Shown here: positions 41,252 to 48,962 of the stretch, piece by piece | How positions within the stretch are numbered: the first letter of the stretch is position 1 | How the letters are laid out: each line of letters opens with the position of its first letter | Source: JACDAE01 sp034438015 | GTDB lineage: Bacteria; Chloroflexota; Ktedonobacteria; Ktedonobacterales; Ktedonobacteraceae | Direction of reading: 5' to 3' | DNA: 64,000 nt | Assembly: GCA_034438015.1 (NCBI GenBank) | Contig: DAOTTD010000230.1 | Location: forward strand, 3,421 to 67,420 | Position numbers and translations under genes: made by a program | The notes under the pieces: model-generated | Database searches by the model: none | What the model was told of the DNA's origin: nothing | Seen by the model: the letters and a program-made list of their open reading frames with translations, nothing else

Positions 41252-41306
41252 TAGTGTGTGATGCCTGGGAGGCGGCCCGAGGACGTCTCCCAGGCATCAC
41301 ACACTA
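41252..41306. terminator. Bidirectional terminator between the transferase gene and uvrA
   Basis: Perfect 20-bp inverted repeat (41252-41271 and 41287-41306) with a 15-nt loop between convergent genes. The flanking A/T runs are short. Confidence 0.7.
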
Positions 41307-41327
41307 AACAAAAGCGAGCCGCGCTTT

Positions 41328-44300
41328 TTATCCAACAGAGACCCGGTTCTCTTGCCGTTGTTCGCGGGTCGCGAACTCGGCATCCTCTAGAAACATGCGC
41401 TTGAGGAAGTGTCCCGTGTAGGACGCCTCGGTCTCCGCAACTTCTTCGGGAGTGCCCTGGGCGATGACATAACCGCCGCCGTCGCCGCCGTCCGGTCCCA
41501 GATCGATGATCCAGTCGGCACTCTTGATTACATCCAGGTTGTGTTCGATCACCACGATCGAGTTGCCGGCATCCACCAGCCTTTGGAGGACGTCCAGTAG
41601 CCGCTCCACGTCGGCGAAGTGCAGGCCCGTGGTTGGCTCATCCAGGATATACATCGTGCGCCCGGTTGCCCGGCGGGAAAGCTCGGTCGCCAGTTTGACG
41701 CGCTGCGCCTCGCCGCCCGACAGGGTCGTCGCAGGCTGGCCCAGGCGCATGTAACCCAGACCCACATCGTTCAGCGTCTTCATCTTGTTATAGATCGAAG
41801 GCACATTGGCGAAGAAATCCGTCGCCTCCTCGACCGTCATGTCCAGCACGTCGGCGATGCTCTTGCCCTTGTAGTGGATCTCTAGCGCCTCGCGGTTGTA
41901 GCGCTTGCCACCACAGACCTCGCACGGCACGTAGACATCTGGTAGGAAGTTCATCTCGATCTTGACGATCCCTTCGCCCTTACATGCTTCACAGCGCCCG
42001 CCCTTGACGTTAAACGAGAAGCGTCCAGGCTGGTAGCCACGCAGGCGCGACTCGGGGACCTGGGCGAAGAGGTCGCGAATACCGGTAAACGCGTTGGTAT
42101 ACGTGGCCGGATTAGAGCGCGGCGTGCGTCCGATCGGCGACTGGTCGATGTCGATGACCTTGTCCAGCGCCTCCAGGCCCTCGATCGCATCGTGCGCGCC
42201 GGGACGATCGTGTGCGCGGAAGAAGACGTGTGACAGCTTGCGATAGAGAATATCCGTGATCAACGTACTCTTGCCCGAACCCGATACGCCCGTGATCGCC
42301 ACGAACTTGCCGAGCGGGACCTCGACATCGATATTCTTCAAATTGTTCTCGCGCGCACCCTTGATAGTCAGTGAATTGCCGTTGCCTGCGCGCCGCTCCG
42401 GGGGCGTCTGGACGCGTTTGCGCCGCGAGAGATAGTCGCCTGTCAGCGAGTTTGTGTTCGCGGCGATCTCGTCGAAGGTCCCTTGTGCGACGACCTTGCC
42501 GCCATGTTCCCCGGCGCCCGGCCCGATATCGATGATATGGTCGGCGGCGCGCATAGTCTCTTCGTCGTGTTCAACGACCAGCAAGGTATTGCCGAGGTTG
42601 CGCAGGCGTACCAACGTGCGGATCAGGCGTTCGTTGTCGCGCTGGTGCAGGCCGATACTCGGCTCGTCCAGGATATAGAGCACGCCCATCAGTCCTGAGC
42701 CGATCTGCGTCGCCAGGCGGATGCGCTGTGCCTCGCCGCCCGACAGACTTGCCGCTGCGCGGTCCAGCGTCAGATAGTCGAGACCGACGTCGATCAGGAA
42801 CTGCAGGCGGGCGCGGATCTCTTTGAGGATCTGGCGCGCGATGAAGCGTTCGCGGCTGGTAAGCCCGCTCTTGACCAGGGGTCCGTCGGGATCGATCTTC
42901 GCCAGCGGATCGCCCAGCAGCGAGGGTGCATCGTCCTCGCTCATCGGTTGCTTTTTCTTGCCCGGCTTGCTCACGATCGCATTCGCCAGTGGCGCCTTCT
43001 GCTCCGGCTCCTGAGACTCCAATTCTTCGAAGAAGCGCTGCGACAGCATGATCGAGAGTCGCGTCACCTGCACGATGTTGCGTCCGCCGACCGTGACGGC
43101 CAGCACCTCGGGCTTGAGACGCGCGCCTTTACAGACCGGGCAGATACGCGCCGTCATGTAGCCCTCGATCTCCTCGCGTATCCCCTCGCTCTCGGTTTGC
43201 TTGTAGCGCCGGTCGAGATTGGGGATAACCCCCTCGAAGTTGACATTATAGCTGCGTGTGTGACCGTGCTGCGGCGTGTAGCGGATCGTCAATTGCTCGG
43301 GTGTTCCGTACAGAACCTTCTGCTGGATATCCCTGCTCAGTTCGCGCCAGGGTGTGTGCAGATCGAAGTTGTAGCGCTGTGCCAGTGCCTCCAGGATCGC
43401 GCTGTGCCACTGACTGCCGTTGACGACCTTGCTCCACGGCGCGATTGCACCATCGAGAATGCTCATCTCGGGATGCGTGATGATCAGTTCGGGATCGATC
43501 TCCTGCTGTGTCCCCAGCCCTGTACAGGCCGGACAGGCGCCGTGCGGACTGTTGAAGCTGAAGGTGCGCGGCGCGATCTCCGGCAGGCTGATGCCGCAAT
43601 ACACGCACGCCGCCTTCTCGGAGAAGAGGATCTCTTCGCCATCCACGATCGAGACCAGCACAACGCCGTTGCCCAGCTTCAGCGTCGTCTCCAGCGAGTC
43701 CGTCAGGCGCTGGCGAAACGCAGGATCGACCTCCTCGTGCAAAATGTCCTCCACGGCGGGTTCGTCTATGCCGTCCTCGTCGCGGTGGGATGCTTGCGCT
43801 GCGTTGACCTCATACAGGGCGGGCCGCTCGGCTACGAGCTTCATCTGCTGCCCATCGACGTTTTGCTTCTTGCCTTTGCGAATGATCAGGCGGTCGATGA
43901 CCACCTCGATCGTATGTTTTTTCTGTTTATCCAGCTCAATCTCTTCGCCCAGATCGAGGATCTGACCATCGACACGCACACGCACATAGCCCGAACGGCG
44001 CATATCCTCGAAGACGTTCTTGTATTCGCCCTTGCGCCCCTGTACCAGGGGAGCGAGCAAGAGAATGCGCGACCCTTCGGGGAGGCTCAATACTGCATCG
44101 ACGATCTGTTGCTGCGTTTGCTGACTGACTTCGCGTCCGCAGTTTGGACAGTGCTGGTGCCCCACGCGGGCGTAGAGCAGACGCAGATAGTCATAAATTT
44201 CAGTAACGGTGCCTACAGTCGAGCGGGGATTATGGGTTGCGCCTTTCTGGTCGATAGAGATAGCAGGGGAGAGGCCATCAATATGCTCGACGTCTGGCTT

Positions 44301-44513
44301 CTCCATCTTGTCAAGGAACTGGCGCGCGTAGGCCGAAAGCGACTCGACATAACGACGCTGCCCTTCAGCAAAGATGGTGTCGAAGGCCAGACTACTCTTG
44401 CCAGAGCCAGAGAGGCCAGTAATGACCACCAGTTGATCGCGTGGGATGGTCACATCGATATTTTTCAGGTTGTGCTCACGAGCACCGCGAATGACGATTT
44501 TGTCTAAGGGCAT
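41328..44513 (-). CDS. uvrA: Excinuclease ABC subunit A
   Basis: 1061 aa. Two ABC ATPase halves: LVVITGLSGSGKSSLAFDTI with an early Walker A, FVAITGVSGSGKSTLITDIL in the second half, two LSGGE signatures and two zinc modules (CVYCGISLPEIAP ... CPACTGLG; CEACKGEGIVKIEMNF ... CEVCGGKRYN). It finds bulky DNA damage and loads UvrB. It is longer than the usual ~940-970 aa: an acidic insert (DEDGIDEPAVEDILHEEVD) near residue 275 and a Lys/Pro-rich insert (SKPGKKKQPMSEDDAPSLLG) near 545 explain the excess. Start at 44513 begins the conserved KIVIRGAREHNLKNI; the ribosome site is poor. No uvrB nearby. Confidence 0.95.
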   Translation of the reverse strand: MPLDKIVIRGAREHNLKNIDVTIPRDQLVVITGLSGSGKSSLAFDTIFAEGQRRYVESLSAYARQFLDKMEKPDVEHIDGLSPAISIDQKGATHNPRSTVGTVTEIYDYLRLLYARVGHQHCPNCGREVSQQTQQQIVDAVLSLPEGSRILLLAPLVQGRKGEYKNVFEDMRRSGYVRVRVDGQILDLGEEIELDKQKKHTIEVVIDRLIIRKGKKQNVDGQQMKLVAERPALYEVNAAQASHRDEDGIDEPAVEDILHEEVDPAFRQRLTDSLETTLKLGNGVVLVSIVDGEEILFSEKAACVYCGISLPEIAPRTFSFNSPHGACPACTGLGTQQEIDPELIITHPEMSILDGAIAPWSKVVNGSQWHSAILEALAQRYNFDLHTPWRELSRDIQQKVLYGTPEQLTIRYTPQHGHTRSYNVNFEGVIPNLDRRYKQTESEGIREEIEGYMTARICPVCKGARLKPEVLAVTVGGRNIVQVTRLSIMLSQRFFEELESQEPEQKAPLANAIVSKPGKKKQPMSEDDAPSLLGDPLAKIDPDGPLVKSGLTSRERFIARQILKEIRARLQFLIDVGLDYLTLDRAAASLSGGEAQRIRLATQIGSGLMGVLYILDEPSIGLHQRDNERLIRTLVRLRNLGNTLLVVEHDEETMRAADHIIDIGPGAGEHGGKVVAQGTFDEIAANTNSLTGDYLSRRKRVQTPPERRAGNGNSLTIKGARENNLKNIDVEVPLGKFVAITGVSGSGKSTLITDILYRKLSHVFFRAHDRPGAHDAIEGLEALDKVIDIDQSPIGRTPRSNPATYTNAFTGIRDLFAQVPESRLRGYQPGRFSFNVKGGRCEACKGEGIVKIEMNFLPDVYVPCEVCGGKRYNREALEIHYKGKSIADVLDMTVEEATDFFANVPSIYNKMKTLNDVGLGYMRLGQPATTLSGGEAQRVKLATELSRRATGRTMYILDEPTTGLHFADVERLLDVLQRLVDAGNSIVVIEHNLDVIKSADWIIDLGPDGGDGGGYVIAQGTPEEVAETEASYTGHFLKRMFLEDAEFATREQRQENRVSVG

Positions 44514-44947
44514 ATAATTTAACCATCCGTTACTGAGAATCGTACGTAGACCGTAAAGGTGTTTCTTAGCTAATAGTTTGTGAGCGCCTGTTTCTTGCGT
44601 AATTGGCTGAGTTTGATACAAACAAACGTTCCATATAACACTACTATACTGTTACGCTCACGTCAAGTGGTAATAGAAAGAGACCCGGCATTCTCTACTC
44701 GGGTAATGTTATCTATCAGTGCTCACAATGTATGTTTGGAAGGATCACTACACTGGTAGAGAGAACAATTTTCGCGTAGCTATTATTTCCTATGCCAGGA
44801 TCGTGGCTGTATAGCGCGTCGACCGCCTGCGTGCTGGCGTTTATAAAGTTAGCATAGAATGAAAGAGGATAAAGTGGTATTCTAGAGGTTGTCAAAAGAC
44901 CATCAATAGAAAGCCATTCTGAATAGATCGTCACGGGAGACATTTGC
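44514..44947. other. Divergent promoter region of uvrA and lepB
   Basis: 434 bp. On the minus strand a TTGACG (near 44671) may serve uvrA, without a good -10. No LexA-like palindrome was seen. A 77-codon minus-strand frame at 44716-44949 has no ribosome site and is not called. Confidence 0.4.
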
Positions 44948-45667
44948 ATGAATGTAGAGCTGAACTTTGAGAAGCGTTACCGTCTTGTACGAGAGATCAT
45001 AGAGACTATCGTCCTGACGCTTCTCATGTTCCTGGTTATCAATCTAGCGGTACAGAACTTCGATGTCGACGGCCATAGCATGGAACCAAATTTACATGAC
45101 CAGGAGCGCTTGATGGTGGATAAGTGGACCTATATGTTCCACCCACCGGCCCGTGGTGATGTCGTTGTCTTCGTTGCTCCCCCCCAACCGACTCTAGATT
45201 ACGTCAAGCGTATCGTTGCCGTCCCTGGCGATACGCTCACCATTCACAATACCACGGTGATTGTAGATGGCGTGACGCTGAATGAGACATATGTAAAGCC
45301 AGCAAACCAGGGCAATCCTTTTGCCGAAAAGCGGATTGAGAATATGGTCATACCCCCCGGCAACTATTTTGTCCTTGGCGATAATCGCGCCAATAGTTCG
45401 GACTCGCGCGATTGGGGCCTCTTGCCGCGCAAGAATATCATTGGGCGCGCCGCCCTCGTCTACTGGCCGCTGGCACAGGATAACGATGGCCTCATTCCCA
45501 ACGTCTCGCAGGTCTTTGCGAACGTCCACCAGCCGAACGGCGGAGCGGCGGCGCAGCAGCAAAGCTCGCCTCATGGCATCCTTTATGCCGATACCGCTGT
45601 GTTTGGGGTATTACCCATGCTGATTGTGGGCCTGCGTGTGCGACGCCGTAGAAAAACTGGTCGTTGA
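44948..45667 (+). CDS. lepB: Signal peptidase I
   Basis: 239 aa. One N-terminal helix (IETIVLTLLMFLVINLAV), then FDVDGHSMEPNL with the nucleophile Ser about residue 43, RGDVVVF, DYVKRIVAVPGD with the general-base Lys about residue 90, and YFVLGDNRANSSDSRDWGL. It cuts signal peptides on the outer face of the membrane. A second hydrophobic segment near the end (AVFGVLPMLIVGLRV) followed by a basic tail is an extra C-terminal anchor, known in some Gram-positive type enzymes. GGGAGA lies 7 nt before the ATG. Confidence 0.93.
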   Translation: MNVELNFEKRYRLVREIIETIVLTLLMFLVINLAVQNFDVDGHSMEPNLHDQERLMVDKWTYMFHPPARGDVVVFVAPPQPTLDYVKRIVAVPGDTLTIHNTTVIVDGVTLNETYVKPANQGNPFAEKRIENMVIPPGNYFVLGDNRANSSDSRDWGLLPRKNIIGRAALVYWPLAQDNDGLIPNVSQVFANVHQPNGGAAAQQQSSPHGILYADTAVFGVLPMLIVGLRVRRRRKTGR

Positions 45668-45698
45668 GGGCAGGAGGAAGGCCCGTCTGCCTGTGCAT

Positions 45699-46622
45699 CT
45701 AAATCGGCAGCGGCGACCCCAGCGTCAGATCCATCTCGTGATTCTTGAGTTGCACGCTCTCTAGTGGATGTTTGAGCCGGTTCTGTGCGTCTGAGAGGTG
45801 CTGGTTCAGCAGTGGCGTCAGCTCGGCAGGGGTCATAATCAGCGAGATGGGACCATCCACCTTTACATTGGTCGCCACCAGACGACCCTTTTGCAGGGCT
45901 GGCTTCGCCGAGATCGAGCTACTGAAGCCGTACGTCTGGAAACTGATGAGGATGCCGTCGGACGTGATCTGGGTGCTGGGCTTTTTTATCGGGTCGCTCG
46001 GCGCAAGGTTCAGGACGATCAGGTTATTGATGGAGTTCTCCCCTATAGTCAACGGTCCCGGTGGCAGCAGCGCCGCCGTCACTGGAATCTGGTTCACGCC
46101 GCTGGTCATGGCCCGGTCGAGCTGATCCTGCGCCAGAGTGTGTAAGTAGGGGCGTAGTAGAAAGATCCAGCCTGCACCCACTACGAGGAGCAGGAGGACG
46201 AGTATCGATAAACAACCTACAATGCATCCTGTGCGCCGGCGCCGGGGCGTCGTGTCAGGACGACTGGTAACAGCATCTGGGGGCATGGAAGTTCCTCTAT
46301 TATCATTTGAAGTATTTGCCTGATAGTATTGTGGCATTCCCTGGGGCGCTGGTTGACCACTCTGGTCGGAGTAGTTTGGAGCGTTCTGCATGGGCGCCCA
46401 GGGAGATGATAGTATCGGCGTAATAGGCTGTGTTGGTGCCAATGGAGGGTTGGCCTGCTGGTAGTTTTGTTCTGGTGGAGCGTTCTGCGGAAATGGGCGT
46501 GCGGGATTGTATGCAGCCGATGTTGGTAGGCCCTCATAGGGAGGAATATCGACGGGTGAGCCGCAGTTTGGACAGAAACGCGCGTTTGGTTGCAATACCG
46601 CGTTGCACTGCTTACAGTTCAT
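45699..46622 (-). CDS. Zinc-ribbon membrane protein with C-terminal lipid-binding-like domain
   Basis: 307 aa. N-terminal zinc ribbon (CKQCNAVLQPNARFCPNCGS), a long Pro/Gln/Asn linker, an Arg-rich stop (TTPRRRRTG), a membrane helix near residues 133-155 (CIVGCLSILVLLLLVVGAGW) and a ~150-residue domain with repeated strand patterns (LIVLNLAPSDPIKKP, ISLIMTPAELTPLLNQHL). The last part resembles DUF2993/LmeA-type beta-sheets by layout only. Same architecture as the protein at 231-1367 with a different outer domain. It converges with lepB. Function unknown. Confidence 0.75.
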   Translation of the reverse strand: MNCKQCNAVLQPNARFCPNCGSPVDIPPYEGLPTSAAYNPARPFPQNAPPEQNYQQANPPLAPTQPITPILSSPWAPMQNAPNYSDQSGQPAPQGMPQYYQANTSNDNRGTSMPPDAVTSRPDTTPRRRRTGCIVGCLSILVLLLLVVGAGWIFLLRPYLHTLAQDQLDRAMTSGVNQIPVTAALLPPGPLTIGENSINNLIVLNLAPSDPIKKPSTQITSDGILISFQTYGFSSSISAKPALQKGRLVATNVKVDGPISLIMTPAELTPLLNQHLSDAQNRLKHPLESVQLKNHEMDLTLGSPLPI

Positions 46623-46725
46623 TGACGACCTCCCATTCTCCCCATTCCGATAGTTATGGAGACGCTCCTTTTGTAGTCCTCAATTAGTATATGCTACCCA
46701 CCAGGGAAAGTCTAGCGCGCGATCA

Positions 46726-47160
46726 CTAGAATTCCCGGCGCAAAATCTCGTCCATAGATGTGATAATTTGCTGGCGCATTGCTGCATTCCTATTGATTAG
46801 CTGCTCCACCTGCTCGATCAGTGCGTATTCCTGTTCCGCTGCCAGGTTGTAGCCGTACTGCTGGTGGACGGCTACGGCGGCGGCGCTGTGGATCTTCTCG
46901 CTGTCACTCATGACGCGGGCAGGCTGTCGTTCGATGCTGCGCTCGCTGGTCGTTCCGGGAGGGCTATCTCCGAGCAGCGGTTTGATCCCATCGGCGGCAA
47001 AAGGGACATCCGTGCCGATCAAATGGGCGGAGTGCGTGGTGGCGCGGTCAACGTGGACGACGATCGTCTGCGCCTTCTCATCCAGCGAGATAATAGCCCC
47101 TTCCAGGTAGATGACCTCTGGGGCACCCCAGTAGACGCGCTCTCCAACGTGGAGAATCAT
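46726..47160 (-). CDS. Hypothetical protein, SH3-like N-terminus
   Basis: 144 aa. The N-terminal ~50 residues (HVGERVYWGAPEVIYLEGAI, IISLDEKAQTIVVHVD) alternate as in a small beta-barrel of the SH3/Tudor class; the C-terminal half is helical (EQEYALIEQVEQLINRNAAM). No family recognised. A GAGAGG site lies 5 nt before the ATG. It diverges from the channel-like gene; the intervening 157 bp must hold both promoters. Confidence 0.6.
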   Translation of the reverse strand: MILHVGERVYWGAPEVIYLEGAIISLDEKAQTIVVHVDRATTHSAHLIGTDVPFAADGIKPLLGDSPPGTTSERSIERQPARVMSDSEKIHSAAAVAVHQQYGYNLAAEQEYALIEQVEQLINRNAAMRQQIITSMDEILRREF

Positions 47161-47317
47161 AATGCCTCTCGATCCTTTCTCTAAACTAATACACTGTAGT
47201 ATACGCGCCGTTAAAAGAGAAGTTCCATCTATCGTTGTGAACCTGTTGGCACCGCCATATTGCGCGTTGGTTTCATTGGGTGTATTCTTCCCGCAGGTGA
47301 GTTTGAAGTTGTCCAGT

Positions 47318-48490
47318 ATGTCTGATCAGTTCGGAGCAGAATATTATATGATCGTGCTTTTCATCCTATCGCGTGTCCTGGCCTTTATCGTGGGCCTGAT
47401 CATCGTCGCTGGCACCTTTATCTCTGCCTTGCGTACCTTTGTCTTGCCGCGCGGCGCGCCTGATATCATCAATCGTACGGTCTTTATCTGGGTACGCCGT
47501 CTCTTCGGGCTGCGTGCCGATCGCGTGCAAACCTTTAATGAGCGCGATCGGGTTATGGAGCTCTATGCCCCTACGACCCTGGTTGCCCTGCTGGTCGCCT
47601 GGCTTCTCTGTATCCAGATCGGCTACATGGGAATGTACTGGGCGGTAGATGCGCAATTCTGGTACGACATCTTCAAGATCAGCGGCTCGTCGTTGCTGAC
47701 GCTCGGTTTTACCCTGGTCGATAACTTCCCGACGACGCTGCTGGTCTTCTCCGAGGCGACGCTTGGCCTGATTCTGATCGCGCTCCTGATCGCCTACCTG
47801 CCGACGATCTATACAGCTTTTTCGCGCCGCGAGGAGGCTGTGACGCTGCTTGAGATACGCGCCGGCTCACCGCCTTCCGCTGTGGAGATGATCAGTCGCT
47901 ATCACCGCTTGCAACGGCTGGAGATGCTTGGTACCGAGATCTGGGTGCCGTGGGAGGTCTGGTTCGTGGATAACGAAGAGAGCCACACCTCGCTGGCAGT
48001 ACTCTCCTTTTTCCGCTCACCTCAGCCGCACCGCTCCTGGGTGACGGCGGCGGGAGCTGTGCTGGACGCGGCGTCGCTGGTAAGCTCTTCCGTCGATATT
48101 CCCCGCGATACGCGGGCCGATCTCTGTATTCGCGCTGGCTACCTGTCCCTGCGCTACATCGCCAGCTTCTTTCGCATTCCCTACAATCCCCATCCCGCCT
48201 CGACCGATCCAATCAGCATCACCCGTGCGGAGTTCGATGCAGCCCTGGATAAACTCGCCGAGGCGGGGGTGCCGCTCAAGCCCGATCGCGACCAGGCGTG
48301 GCGCGACTTCGCGGGCTGGCGCGTCAATTACGATACCGTCCTGCTCGCGCTGGCCGAGCTGGTCATAGCACCGCCCGCGCCCTGGTCCTCGGACCGCCAA
48401 CTGATTACCGCGCCGCCCATTATATTGCGCTGGCGCAAGGGCCACAAGCTGGTGGAGACGCACGAGTGGATACCACCCTCGGGGACATAA
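47318..48490 (+). CDS. Membrane protein with two-pore channel-like segment
   Basis: 390 aa. Helices near residues 10-30 (IVLFILSRVLAFIVGLIIVA), 85-110 and 145-172 (TLGLILIALLIAYLPTIYTA). Between the last two lies GSSLLTLGFTLVDN, which recalls the pore loop and selectivity filter (TVTTLGYGD) of Ion_trans_2 potassium channels but lacks the full GYG. The C-terminal ~210 residues are cytoplasmic and not recognised (EIWVPWEVWFVDNEESHTSL). The start is uncertain: ATG 47318 is used, with a weak ribosome site; ATG 47348 is an alternative. Channel activity is inference. Confidence 0.6.
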   Translation: MSDQFGAEYYMIVLFILSRVLAFIVGLIIVAGTFISALRTFVLPRGAPDIINRTVFIWVRRLFGLRADRVQTFNERDRVMELYAPTTLVALLVAWLLCIQIGYMGMYWAVDAQFWYDIFKISGSSLLTLGFTLVDNFPTTLLVFSEATLGLILIALLIAYLPTIYTAFSRREEAVTLLEIRAGSPPSAVEMISRYHRLQRLEMLGTEIWVPWEVWFVDNEESHTSLAVLSFFRSPQPHRSWVTAAGAVLDAASLVSSSVDIPRDTRADLCIRAGYLSLRYIASFFRIPYNPHPASTDPISITRAEFDAALDKLAEAGVPLKPDRDQAWRDFAGWRVNYDTVLLALAELVIAPPAPWSSDRQLITAPPIILRWRKGHKLVETHEWIPPSGT

Positions 48491-48738
48491 TGGGATGATT
48501 TTCAGGAGGAAGATTTGTTATAACAAGGGAAGACATAAGAGATTGTAACTAACTCCCTTCTCATTGTCGTACCGACAGAGATATGGTATCTTACTGCTGG
48601 TATTTATTGAAGTGAAATCATCTGTGACCATGCGTTCCACGTCGAGGGGCGCGTACAGTATTATCAAGACCTCCATTTTAAAGACCCCTGGCTTCAGCTA
48701 TGGGAATGAAACATGGCTGCCCGCAGGCAGAGAACCCA
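48491..48738. other. Region before the structured RNA; possible tnpB 3' remnant
   Basis: Apart from a 66-codon frame (48564-48764), nothing is recognised. That frame ends ...AGREPISTVALLW with its stop overlapping the -10 box of the RNA promoter. In intact IS200/IS605 loci the tnpB 3' end overlaps the guide RNA in this way, so it might be a decayed tnpB tail, but it has no recognisable RuvC or zinc-finger motif. Confidence 0.3.
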
Positions 48739-48767
48739 TTTCCACTGTTGCCCTCCTATGGTAGAAT
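48739..48767 (+). promoter_or_regulatory. Promoter of the structured RNA / mutS2
   Basis: TTTCCA (48739-48744), 17-bp spacer, TAGAAT (48762-48767) with an upstream TGG (extended -10). Start would be near 48774, at the 5' end of the structured RNA. Confidence 0.6.
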
Positions 48768-48773
48768 AGACAC

Positions 48774-48935
48774 TTAGTAAGTCGGGACGACGGTTTCGCA
48801 TGTACCCTGGGGCTCAGGGAAACTCACGCCTGATGAGAAGGATGTAAGAGCAACCACCAATGGAAACGGTGCAGGCCAGGCTTCAGTGAAGCAGGAACGC
48901 CCACTCGTGAGGGTGGGAGGCCCCTGGCGAGAACC
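48774..48935 (+). ncRNA. omega/reRNA-like structured RNA of IS200/IS605 (TnpB) type
   Basis: The stretch begins GTCGGGACGACGGTTTCGC, continues with a CCCTG-GGGCT-CAGGG hairpin, GAAACTCACGCCTGATGAG, a CACC...GGTG stem, a GCTTC-AGT-GAAGC hairpin followed by AGGAACG, and ends in a CCCACTC-GTG-AGGGTGGG hairpin. This order and these sequence blocks recall the guide-RNA scaffold at the right end of TnpB-encoding IS605-group elements. No tnpB or tnpA gene flanks it. It has its own promoter and ends ~30 nt before mutS2. A cis-acting leader of mutS2 is the main alternative. The match is from memory of the family and was not searched. Confidence 0.55.
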
Positions 48936-48962
48936 CAGGGAGAGGATGTCAATCATACGATT

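Noticed and set aside
42948..44507. 519-codon plus-strand open frame opposite uvrA
   Set aside because: It is the antisense shadow of a highly conserved, GC-rich gene; no ribosome site and no domain pattern.
44716..44949. 77-codon minus-strand frame between uvrA and lepB
   Set aside because: It covers the lepB promoter region and has no ribosome site.
48774..48935. RNase P RNA, tmRNA or SRP RNA as identity of the structured RNA
   Set aside because: None of their conserved cores (for example the RNase P P4 region) is present; the block order fits a TnpB guide-RNA scaffold better.
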